A stretch of DNA of 14,258 nt from an uncultured Mediterranea sp. Lineage in GTDB: Bacteria > Bacteroidota > Bacteroidia > Bacteroidales > Bacteroidaceae. The notes below the pieces were generated by a model. That model was not told the origin of the DNA. It did no database searches and saw nothing but the letters and a program-made list of their open reading frames with translations. Location of the stretch: assembly GCF_902493215.1 (NCBI RefSeq), contig NZ_CABUOL010000034.1:1-14258 (forward strand). The letters are read 5' to 3'. Positions 7,651 through 13,972 of the stretch are shown here, in pieces (within the stretch, counting starts at the first letter, position 1; the number at the start of each line of letters is the position of its first letter). The position numbers and the translations under genes are program-made.

Positions 7651-8745
7651 TTATTCTCCGCGGAAGCGCTTGGCCTGTTCGGCTATCAGTTCGGCGTCGT
7701 CGAAGTAGTTGATTTTCATGGCGCGACGCACGTCGTCCAGCGTGGCGGCAGCTGTTTCGCGGGCCTTTTCGCACCCCTTTTTCAGCATGTCGTAGATGGC
7801 CGGGATGTCCTGCTCGTACTCCTTGCGGCGGTTACGGATGGGTTCCAGCGTCTCCTGCATGATGGCGTTCAGGAAGTTCTTCACCTTTACGTCGCCCAGT
7901 CCGCCGCGGCGGTAGTGGGCCTTCAGCTCATCCAGGTTGGGGTAGTCGGGCAGGTAGCGTTCGAAGTGTTCGGGACGGCAGAAGGCGTCAAGGTAGGTGA
8001 AGACGGTGTTGCCTTCCACCTTGCCGGGATCCTGCACGCGCAGGTGGTCGGGGTCGGTGTACATGCCGCGTATCTTCTTCTGTACTTCGTCGGCCGGGTC
8101 ACTCAGATAGATGCAGTTGCCCAGACTCTTGCTCATCTTGGCCTTGCCGTCGGTGCCGGGCAGACGGAGGCAGGCAGCGTTGTCGGGCAGCAGGATTTCA
8201 GGCTCTACCAGCGTCTCGCCGTAGATGTAGTTGAAGCGGCGGACGATTTCGCGTGCCTGTTCCAGCATCGGTTCCTGGTCTTCGCCCACAGGCACGGTTG
8301 TTGCCTTGAAGGCTGTGATGTCGGCCGCCTGGCTGATGGGGTAGGTGAAGAAGCCCACGGGGATGCTGGCTTCGAAGTTGCGCATCTGTATTTCGGTCTT
8401 CACCGTCGGGTTGCGTTGCAGACGGCTCACGGTCACCAGGTCCATGAAGTAGAACGACAGCTCGCACAGCTCCGGTATCTGCGACTGGATGAAGAGGGTG
8501 CTCTTCGTCGGGTCGAGGCCGCAGGCCAGGTAGTCCAGTGCCACTTCGATGACGTTCTGGCGCACCTTTTCGGGGTTTTCCATGTTGTCGGTCAGCGCCT
8601 GTGCGTCGGCAATGAACACAAACATGTCCTTGTAGTCGCCGGCATTCTGCAGTTCCACCCGTCGGCGCAGCGAGCCCACGTAGTGGCCTATGTGCAGGCG
8701 TCCCGTCGGGCGGTCGCCTGTGAGGATGATTTTTTCTTTTGCCAT
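7651..8745 (-). CDS. trpS: tryptophanyl-tRNA synthetase
   Basis: This class I aminoacyl-tRNA synthetase charges tRNA-Trp with tryptophan in the cytoplasm. The 364-residue product has the first signature motif at residues 11-21 (DRPTGRLHIGH, containing HIGH) and the second at about 203-207 (KMSKS, in GKAKMSKSLGN), separated by the Rossmann fold. AADITAFKATTVPVGEDQ is typical of TrpS. It is convergent with the ompA-family gene and shares its terminator. The upstream region (8746-8940, minus strand sense) carries a long palindrome and a possible promoter near 8930. Third codon positions are strongly G/C-rich, as in carB and unlike the mutL operon. I see no Trp-rich leader peptide and no T-box. 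Confidence 0.96.
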   Translation of the reverse strand: MAKEKIILTGDRPTGRLHIGHYVGSLRRRVELQNAGDYKDMFVFIADAQALTDNMENPEKVRQNVIEVALDYLACGLDPTKSTLFIQSQIPELCELSFYFMDLVTVSRLQRNPTVKTEIQMRNFEASIPVGFFTYPISQAADITAFKATTVPVGEDQEPMLEQAREIVRRFNYIYGETLVEPEILLPDNAACLRLPGTDGKAKMSKSLGNCIYLSDPADEVQKKIRGMYTDPDHLRVQDPGKVEGNTVFTYLDAFCRPEHFERYLPDYPNLDELKAHYRRGGLGDVKVKNFLNAIMQETLEPIRNRRKEYEQDIPAIYDMLKKGCEKARETAAATLDDVRRAMKINYFDDAELIAEQAKRFRGE

Positions 8746-8790
8746 AACTTATTTAATTGATAATTTCTTTTTTACAGCTTGTTGGGAGGG

Positions 8791-8907
8791 GTATCAAAAT
8801 AAGCGTTCACTTTCTTCAGACACGGATTACACGGATTTCACGGATTAATATCTGTACATATTCCGCATAATCCGCGCCTGAAAAATGACAGGAAGTCTTT
8901 TTGATAC
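8791..8907. repeat. 117-base nested palindrome (REP-like intergenic element, copy 1)
   Basis: The outer ends are a perfect 9-bp inverted repeat, GTATCAAAA (8791-8799) and TTTTGATAC (8899-8907). Inside lies a second imperfect dyad at 8815-8883, with arms of about 21 bases that differ mainly by A/G changes. It is built from iterated CACGGATT units on the left and their complements on the right. The inner family recurs downstream of carB (13997-14053). No target-site duplication is visible and no protein is encoded, so mobility is only a guess. It lies 45 bases upstream of trpS and could form a long hairpin in the trpS leader RNA. Confidence 0.7.
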
Positions 8908-8929
8908 ATCCTTATTGTTAATGTCGCCG

Positions 8930-8937
8930 TAAAGGTA
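8930..8937 (-). promoter_or_regulatory. candidate trpS promoter -7 element
   Basis: The minus strand reads TACCTTTA, one mismatch from the Bacteroides TAnnTTTG element. About 20 bases upstream there is only a T-rich stretch, not a clean TTTG. If used, it would give a leader of roughly 180 bases that includes the palindrome at 8791-8907. A weaker alternative on the same strand lies at 8795-8802 (TTATTTTG), overlapping that palindrome's end. Confidence 0.35.
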
Positions 8938-9025
8938 GGGCTTTTTCACGAAAAACTGAAATGAAATCGGTGGAATGAGGCAGAATGAGGACCGAAGAAG
9001 CCTCTTCAGATAGTTTCCGGCGGTT

Positions 9026-9194
9026 GAAACCAAAAGTTTCAATAGTTGCATCGTCAACGAAACTAGTAGTTTCATGAGAGGTTCGTAGTTTGAAACCATC
9101 GGTTTCATTGAAAGAAACCACTGGTTTCATTGAATGAAACTACCGGTTTCATTGCACGAAACTTTTGGTTCCCTTGCACGAAACCTTTTCAACG
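9026..9194. repeat. array of seven 15-bp GAAAC-N5-GTTTC palindromes
   Basis: Units start at 9026, 9059, 9092, 9114, 9136, 9158 and 9180. The left half-site GAAAC is invariant in all seven. The right half GTTTC is exact in the first five and decays in the last two. The 5-base cores all differ. The last five units are spaced exactly 22 bp by 7-base linkers (ATTGAAA, ATTGAAT, ATTGCAC, CTTGCAC); the first three are spaced 33 bp. A different palindrome, GTTG-N6-CAAC, fills 9045-9058. The array ends 59 bases before the -7 element of the TlpA-like gene, a position suiting an operator array. The 22-bp period is not a multiple of three, so it is not coding, and it is too short for CRISPR. Confidence 0.85.
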
Positions 9195-9252
9195 TTTGGA
9201 AGAGGCGCGCGAAATACTTGCAGAAAAGGTTCCGTATCTGCGGCAGATTGTC

Positions 9253-9260
9253 TACCTTTG
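9253..9260 (+). promoter_or_regulatory. promoter -7 element of the TlpA-like gene
   Basis: TACCTTTG matches the Bacteroides TAnnTTTG element exactly and lies 32 bases before the ATG at 9293. The expected TTTG about 20 bases further upstream is poor (GTTCC near 9229-9233), so the promoter may depend on an activator. The palindrome array just upstream is an obvious candidate binding region. Confidence 0.65.
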
Positions 9261-9292
9261 GCGGCATATAACTTATTAATAAGAATAGAGAC

Positions 9293-10417
9293 ATGAAGAA
9301 AATGTGCTGGACGCTGTTGGGGGCGGGCCTGTTGGCTGCCTGCAATCCGGCGTCGAAAATGGATGTCAGCGGTACGCTGAACGGAATTGAGAGTGATACG
9401 TTGTTGGTCAACCACCGGTCGGTGGAGGGTGGCGAGGCACGGCTCGACACGGTGCCTATGCAGAACGGACAGTTTGCCTTCAATGTGGGCGACAGCGTGC
9501 TGAAGCAAGTCTATATTTACGCCAAGCCCTCGGGCAACGGCGCCATCAGTATGAAAGCCTTGGGGCTGGTACTCCTGCCCGGCCGTCCCGTCACGGTCAG
9601 CGGTACGCTGGACGATTACCGTCTGGGCGGCGATGCCTTCTACGAGGCCTGCAACGAACTGGGCGACCAGCTCCGTCCCTGCATAGAGAAGCTCGACTCG
9701 CTCCGCGAAGCATGCATGCAGATGGAAGCCGACGGCGTTCCGGCTGACAGCATCCGCAAGGCCTATGCCCCCTCGCGGGAATTCCTGAACCGCATGCAGG
9801 ACCTGCGTTGCGACTTCATCCGCAGTCATGCCGACCAGGATGTGGCTGTCTATGCCCTGTCGCGCGACCTGTCTATCGAGAAAGTTGGCGAAATGCTCGA
9901 CGTGATAGCCGAACCCGTACGCACGGGTGTGATGGCCCCGCTGTACCGTCAGGTGAAAGACGGTTACGACAAGGAGATGGCCCGTCGTGCCGCTGCCGAA
10001 CGGGTGAAGGAAGGCAATCCGGCTCCCGACTTCACGCTGAAGGATATCAAGGGCAACGATTTCACCCTCTCGTCACTTCGTGGCAAGTATGTGGTGCTCG
10101 ACTTCTGGGGCAGCTGGTGCGGCTGGTGCATCAAGGGTGTACCCGATATGAAGAAGGCCTACGCCAAGCACAAGGCCAAAGTCGAGTTTGTGGGTATCGA
10201 CTGCCGCGACACGGAAGAGAAGTGGCGCAAGGCAGTAGAGGAACACGACATGCCCTGGCTGCACGTCCGTAACGAAGGCAACCCCGACGTTTCTGTCCTC
10301 TATGCCGTCCGCGGCTATCCCACGAAGATTGTCCTCAGCCCCGAAGGTACCATCCTGAAAGTAGTGGTAGGAGAAGATCCCGAATTCTATACCTATCTGG
10401 ACGGATTGCTGAAGTAA
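9293..10417 (+). CDS. TlpA-like thiol-disulfide oxidoreductase lipoprotein (DUF4369-type N-terminus)
   Basis: The 374-residue protein begins with a lipoprotein signal (MKKMCWTLLGAGLLAAC, lipid-anchored Cys17). Residues about 20-120 form a beta-rich domain (VSGTLNGIESDTLLVNH and similar) like the DUF4369 region common in Bacteroidota. A helical linker follows (about 125-240), then an AhpC/TlpA-type thioredoxin domain from about 245 (NPAPDFTLKDIKGNDF). The active site is WCGWC (Cys276 and Cys279) and the cis-proline loop is GYPTK (Pro343), so a redox-active enzyme is expected. In the family such proteins reduce or shuffle disulfides of periplasmic partners; the substrate here is unknown. It appears to be transcribed alone, from a promoter at 9253 preceded by the palindrome array. 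Confidence 0.9.
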   Translation: MKKMCWTLLGAGLLAACNPASKMDVSGTLNGIESDTLLVNHRSVEGGEARLDTVPMQNGQFAFNVGDSVLKQVYIYAKPSGNGAISMKALGLVLLPGRPVTVSGTLDDYRLGGDAFYEACNELGDQLRPCIEKLDSLREACMQMEADGVPADSIRKAYAPSREFLNRMQDLRCDFIRSHADQDVAVYALSRDLSIEKVGEMLDVIAEPVRTGVMAPLYRQVKDGYDKEMARRAAAERVKEGNPAPDFTLKDIKGNDFTLSSLRGKYVVLDFWGSWCGWCIKGVPDMKKAYAKHKAKVEFVGIDCRDTEEKWRKAVEEHDMPWLHVRNEGNPDVSVLYAVRGYPTKIVLSPEGTILKVVVGEDPEFYTYLDGLLK

Positions 10418-10420
10418 GGC

Positions 10421-10450
10421 CGGACAGGGAAGTCCGACTTCTTAAATCTT
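10421..10450 (+). terminator. weak hairpin after the TlpA-like gene
   Basis: CGGAC (10421-10425) pairs with GTCCG (10432-10436) over a 6-base loop, followed by a pyrimidine-rich but interrupted tract (ACTTCTTAAATCTT). It lies 3 bases after the stop codon. The stem is only 5 bp, so termination may be partial. Confidence 0.4.
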
Positions 10451-10468
10451 CAAAATACGCTCTGAAAA

Positions 10469-10500
10469 TTTGCTCGTTTCCCGAATAAATCGTTACTTTG
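10469..10500 (+). promoter_or_regulatory. carB promoter
   Basis: TTTG at 10469-10472 and TTACTTTG at 10493-10500 are separated by 20 bases, which fits the Bacteroides -33/-7 arrangement with one mismatch in the -7 element. Transcription should begin near 10507, giving a carB leader of about 205 bases that contains the leader ORF and the internal terminator. Confidence 0.75.
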
Positions 10501-10521
10501 CACAAATTTTTAGAGAAGTAT

Positions 10522-10650
10522 ATGCAATCACAGGAAATGGGTACCAGCTTTTATTTCAGTTCGGATGAATTTCATTCGCCGGCCGCTGGTTTTTCTGTTT
10601 CCGGTAAGATATTTAGTTCTTTGGAAAATGCGTTGTCCGTTGTCGGGTGA
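10522..10650 (+). CDS. possible 42-codon leader peptide upstream of carB
   Basis: An ORF starts at an ATG about 15 bases after the predicted transcript start. It ends at a TGA (10648-10650) placed inside the terminator hairpin (10625-10658). The peptide (MQSQEMGTSFYFSS...) has 10 serines in 42 residues, several Phe, and no Arg. The RNA has U-rich runs such as GGTTTTTCTGTTT and ATATTTAGTTCTTT just before the hairpin. The arrangement resembles the 44-residue pyrBI leader of enteric bacteria, in which ribosome position controls a terminator. No homologue is known to me; coding status rests on position and layout alone. Confidence 0.45.
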   Translation: MQSQEMGTSFYFSSDEFHSPAAGFSVSGKIFSSLENALSVVG

Positions 10651-10662
10651 CGCATTTTTTTT
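10625..10662 (+). terminator. intrinsic terminator/attenuator in the carB leader
   Basis: Bases 10625-10639 pair completely with 10644-10658 in a 15-bp stem with three consecutive G-U pairs and a TTGT tetraloop. Eight T residues (10655-10662) partly overlap the 3' arm. This is a strong Rho-independent terminator, yet it stands between the carB promoter and the carB start 51 bases further on. It therefore most likely acts as a transcription attenuator. A competing pairing of TTTCC (10598-10602) with GGAAA (10623-10627) is weak, so ribosome-coupled control is more plausible than an RNA-only switch. Confidence 0.8.
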
Positions 10663-10712
10663 ATTCAAGAGGCATTTACAAGCGATTTAAAAACAACTTA
10701 TAAAGAGAAACA

Positions 10713-13700
10713 ATGAAGAACGAATTGAAGAAAGTGCTCGTCTTGGGTTCAGGTGCGCTCAAGATCGGTCAGGCCGGAGAGTTCGACTACTCCGGTTCGC
10801 AGGCGCTGAAAGCGTTGCGTGAAGAAGGTATCAGCTCCGTGCTGGTGAACCCCAACATCGCTACCATCCAGACTTCGGAAGGTATCGCCGACCAGGTTTA
10901 CTTCCTGCCGGTGACTCCTTATTTCGTGGAAGAAATCATCAAGAAGGAACGTCCCGACGGCATCCTGTTGGCCTTCGGCGGACAGACGGCGCTCAACTGC
11001 GGTACCGAACTCTACCAGAAGGGCATTCTCGAGAAGTACGGCGTGCGTGTGCTGGGTACCTCGGTCGAGGCCATCATGTACACTGAAGACCGTGACCTCT
11101 TCGTGAAGAAGCTCGACGAGATTCCGATGAAGACGCCCAAGAGCCACGCCGTAGAGAGCATGGAAGACGCTCTGAAGGCTGCCCGCGAAATCGGCTATCC
11201 TGTCATGGTTCGTTCGGCCTACGCTCTGGGCGGTCTCGGCAGCGGTATCTGCCCCGACGAAGAAGCCTTTGTCAAGCTGGCCGAAAGCTCGTTCACTTTC
11301 TCCAAACAGATTCTGGTGGAAGAGTCACTGAAGGGCTGGAAGGAAATCGAGTTCGAAGTCATCCGCGACGCCAACGACCACTGCTTCACCGTGGCCAGCA
11401 TGGAGAACTTCGACCCGCTGGGCATCCACACGGGTGAGTCCATCGTAGTGGCTCCTACCTGTTCGCTCACCAATGAACAGGTGGAGATGTTGCAGGACCT
11501 GTCGCGCAAGTGCATCCGTCACCTGGGCATCGTGGGCGAGTGCAACATCCAGTACGCCTTCAATGCCGAGACCAACGACTACCGTGTCATCGAGGTGAAC
11601 GCCCGTCTGAGCCGCTCTTCCGCACTGGCTTCCAAGGCTACGGGTTATCCGTTGGCATTTGTGGCTGCCAAGATTGCCCTGGGCTATACGCTCGACCAGA
11701 TTGGCGAAATGGGTACGCCCAACTCCGCTTACGTGGCACCCCAGCTCGACTATCTCATCTGCAAGATTCCCCGTTGGGACCTGACGAAGTTCGTCGGTGT
11801 GAGCCGCGAAATCGGTTCCAGCATGAAGTCCGTGGGCGAAATCATGTCCATCGGCCGCAGCTTCGAGGAAATCATCCAGAAGGGTCTGCGTATGATCGGT
11901 CAGGGCATGCACGGCTTTGTGGGCAACGACGGTACCCACTTCGACGACCTCGACCACGAATTGTCCCATCCGACAGACCTGCGTATCTTCGCCATCGCAC
12001 AGGCGCTGGAAGAGGGCTACACCATCGACCGCATCTACGAACTGACCAAGATCGATCCCTGGTTCCTGGGCAAACTGAAGAACATCGTTGACTACAAGCA
12101 TAAACTTTCCCAATATAATAAGGTGGAAGACCTGCCCGCCGACGTGCTCCGCGAGGCCAAGGTGCTGGGCTTCTCCGACTTCCAGATTGCCCGCTTCGTG
12201 CTCAATCCCACGGGCAACATGGAGAAGGAAAACCTCATGGTACGTGCCCGCCGCAAGGAGCTGGGCATCCTGCCGGCCGTGAAGCGCATCAACACGGTGG
12301 CCAGCGAGCATCCCGAACTCACCAACTACCTCTACATGACCTATGCCGTAGAGGGCTACGACGTGAACTACTACAAGAACGAGAAGTCCGTCGTTGTGCT
12401 CGGTTCGGGTGCCTACCGCATCGGTTCCAGCGTTGAGTTCGACTGGTGCTCGGTGAATGCGATCCAGACGGCCCGCAAGCTGGGTTACAAGTCCATCATG
12501 ATCAACTACAACCCCGAAACCGTGTCTACCGACTACGACATGTGCGACCGCCTCTACTTCGACGAACTGTCGTTCGAACGCGTGCTCGACGTCATCGACC
12601 TCGAACAGCCGCGCGGTGTCATCGTTTCCGTGGGTGGCCAGATACCGAACAACCTGGCTATGAAGCTCTACCGCCAGTCGGTACCTGTATTGGGTACTTC
12701 TCCTGTATCCATCGACCGTGCCGAGAACCGCAACAAGTTCTCCCACATGCTCGACCAGCTGGGCATCGACCAGCCCGCATGGCAGGAGTTGACCAGCCTC
12801 GAAGACGTCAAGGGCTTCGTGGCCAAGGTGGGCTATCCCGTCTTGGTGCGTCCGTCCTACGTGCTTTCGGGTGCGGCCATGAACGTCTGCTACGACGAAG
12901 ACGAGCTGCAGGAGTTCCTCAAGATGGCTGCCGAGGTGTCCAAGGAATATCCCGTAGTGGTATCGCAGTTCCTGCAGAATACCAAGGAAATCGAGTTCGA
13001 CGCCGTGGCACAGAACGGTGAGATTGTAGAATATGCCATCTCCGAGCACGTGGAGTTTGCCGGTGTACACTCGGGCGACGCCACGCTGGTATTCCCCGCC
13101 CAGAAGATTTACTTCGCTACGGCCCGTCGCATCAAGAAAATCAGCCGTCAGATAGCCAAGGAACTGAACATCTCCGGACCGTTCAACATCCAGTTCCTGG
13201 CCCGCAACAACGAGGTGAAGGTCATCGAGTGCAACCTCCGTGCTTCGCGTTCGTTCCCCTTCGTCAGCAAGGTGCTGAAGCGCAACTTCATCGAGACTGC
13301 CACGAAGATCATGCTCGACGCTCCTTACTCCAAGCCCGACAAGTCGGCCTACGACATCGACTGGATCGGCGTGAAGGCCAGCCAGTTCTCCTTCTCCCGT
13401 CTGCACAAGGCCGACCCTGTACTGGGTGTCGACATGTCGTCTACGGGCGAGGTAGGCTGTATCGGCGACGACTTCTCCGAGGCTTTGCTCAACGCCATGA
13501 TAGCCACCGGCTTCAAGATACCTTCACGCGAGAAAGGCGTGATGTTCTCCAGCGGCGCCATGAAGTCCAAGGTCGATTTGCTCGACGCCAGCCGCATGCT
13601 CTTTGCCAAGGGATATAAGATTTACGCCACAGCCGGTACGGCTGCCTTCCTCAACGCCCACGGCGTGGATACGGTACCCGTTTATTGGCCCGACGAGCGT

Positions 13701-13940
13701 CCCGATGCCGAGAACAACGTGATGAAGATGATTTCCGAGCACAAGTTCGACCTCATCGTCAACATCCCGAAGAACCACACCAAGCGCGAGCTGACCAACG
13801 GCTACAAGATCCGTCGTGGTGCCATCGACCACAACATCCCGTTGATTACCAACGCCCGCCTGGCCGGTGCCTTCATCGAAGCCTTCTGCAACATGAAGCT
13901 GGAAGATATCCGGATCAAGAGCTGGCAGGAGTACAAATGA
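10713..13940 (+). CDS. carB: carbamoyl-phosphate synthase large subunit, eukaryote-like type
   Basis: CarB makes carbamoyl phosphate from bicarbonate, ATP and ammonia delivered by CarA, for pyrimidine and arginine synthesis. At 1075 residues it has the normal length. It has two homologous synthetase halves: the first starts with LGSGALKIGQAGEFDYSGSQ and has an ATP-grasp domain at about 125-340; the second starts near 558 with LGSGAYRIGSSVEFDW and has an ATP-grasp at about 670-880. The C-terminal MGS-like allosteric domain spans about 935-1075 (TAGTAAFLNAHGVDTVPVYW, NIPKNHTKRE). Several of these strings resemble animal CPS1/CAD more than the E. coli enzyme. No carA is in the window. It has its own promoter at 10469 and an attenuator-like leader. 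Codons are strongly C-ending, suggesting high expression. Confidence 0.97.
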   Translation: MKNELKKVLVLGSGALKIGQAGEFDYSGSQALKALREEGISSVLVNPNIATIQTSEGIADQVYFLPVTPYFVEEIIKKERPDGILLAFGGQTALNCGTELYQKGILEKYGVRVLGTSVEAIMYTEDRDLFVKKLDEIPMKTPKSHAVESMEDALKAAREIGYPVMVRSAYALGGLGSGICPDEEAFVKLAESSFTFSKQILVEESLKGWKEIEFEVIRDANDHCFTVASMENFDPLGIHTGESIVVAPTCSLTNEQVEMLQDLSRKCIRHLGIVGECNIQYAFNAETNDYRVIEVNARLSRSSALASKATGYPLAFVAAKIALGYTLDQIGEMGTPNSAYVAPQLDYLICKIPRWDLTKFVGVSREIGSSMKSVGEIMSIGRSFEEIIQKGLRMIGQGMHGFVGNDGTHFDDLDHELSHPTDLRIFAIAQALEEGYTIDRIYELTKIDPWFLGKLKNIVDYKHKLSQYNKVEDLPADVLREAKVLGFSDFQIARFVLNPTGNMEKENLMVRARRKELGILPAVKRINTVASEHPELTNYLYMTYAVEGYDVNYYKNEKSVVVLGSGAYRIGSSVEFDWCSVNAIQTARKLGYKSIMINYNPETVSTDYDMCDRLYFDELSFERVLDVIDLEQPRGVIVSVGGQIPNNLAMKLYRQSVPVLGTSPVSIDRAENRNKFSHMLDQLGIDQPAWQELTSLEDVKGFVAKVGYPVLVRPSYVLSGAAMNVCYDEDELQEFLKMAAEVSKEYPVVVSQFLQNTKEIEFDAVAQNGEIVEYAISEHVEFAGVHSGDATLVFPAQKIYFATARRIKKISRQIAKELNISGPFNIQFLARNNEVKVIECNLRASRSFPFVSKVLKRNFIETATKIMLDAPYSKPDKSAYDIDWIGVKASQFSFSRLHKADPVLGVDMSSTGEVGCIGDDFSEALLNAMIATGFKIPSREKGVMFSSGAMKSKVDLLDASRMLFAKGYKIYATAGTAAFLNAHGVDTVPVYWPDERPDAENNVMKMISEHKFDLIVNIPKNHTKRELTNGYKIRRGAIDHNIPLITNARLAGAFIEAFCNMKLEDIRIKSWQEYK

Positions 13941-13945
13941 ATAGG

Positions 13946-13957
13946 TAATTGATAATT
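13946..13957. repeat. TAATTGATAATT motif next to the palindromic element (copy 2)
   Basis: This 12-base string is identical to 8754-8765 near trpS. In both places it lies 40-50 bases before a palindrome of the same family. It may be part of a composite intergenic element, or simply common A/T-rich intergenic sequence. Confidence 0.4.
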
Positions 13958-13972
13958 GAACCTCCTCGTGAC

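Larger units (their letters stand above)
8746..9292. other. divergent intergenic region between trpS and the TlpA-like gene
   Basis: These 547 bases have no convincing gene. From left to right they hold the trpS start region with a TAATTGATAATT motif (8754-8765), the nested palindrome 8791-8907, a candidate minus-strand promoter at 8930-8937, a short dyad GAAGA-N4-TCTTC (8994-9007), the 15-bp palindrome array 9026-9194, and the promoter of the downstream gene at 9253-9260. Short minus-strand open frames across the array have no recognisable protein features. Confidence 0.8.

Noticed and set aside
7636..8760. Long (374-codon) plus-strand open frame covering the whole of trpS
   Set aside because: It is antisense to a clear TrpS with HIGH and KMSKS motifs. 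The predicted protein is His/Val/Gln-rich antisense-like sequence, and its start lies in the trpS 3' flank.
8746..8940. T-box riboswitch or Trp-codon leader peptide controlling trpS
   Set aside because: I could not find a T-box consensus, a specifier loop or a short ORF with tandem Trp codons. The visible structure is a repeat-family palindrome.
8845..9130. Two overlapping minus-strand ORFs of 70-87 codons across the palindrome array
   Set aside because: Their sequences are dictated by the repeats and shift frame with the 22-bp period. They have no start signal or recognisable domain.
9026..9194. CRISPR array, suggested by repeats ending in GAAAC
   Set aside because: The period is 22 bp with 7-base conserved linkers and variable palindrome centres. 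There are no 30-40 bp spacers and no cas genes nearby.
10577..10627. RNA-only antiterminator for the carB leader (TTTCC with GGAAA, or CCGG with CCGG)
   Set aside because: The alternative stems are only 4-5 bp and cannot compete with the 15-bp terminator. A ribosome-based mechanism fits better.
11325..13406. Very long (693-codon) open frame on the minus strand within carB
   Set aside because: It is a shadow caused by the strong C-ending codon bias of carB. The protein has no recognisable domain, and carB is unmistakable on the other strand.
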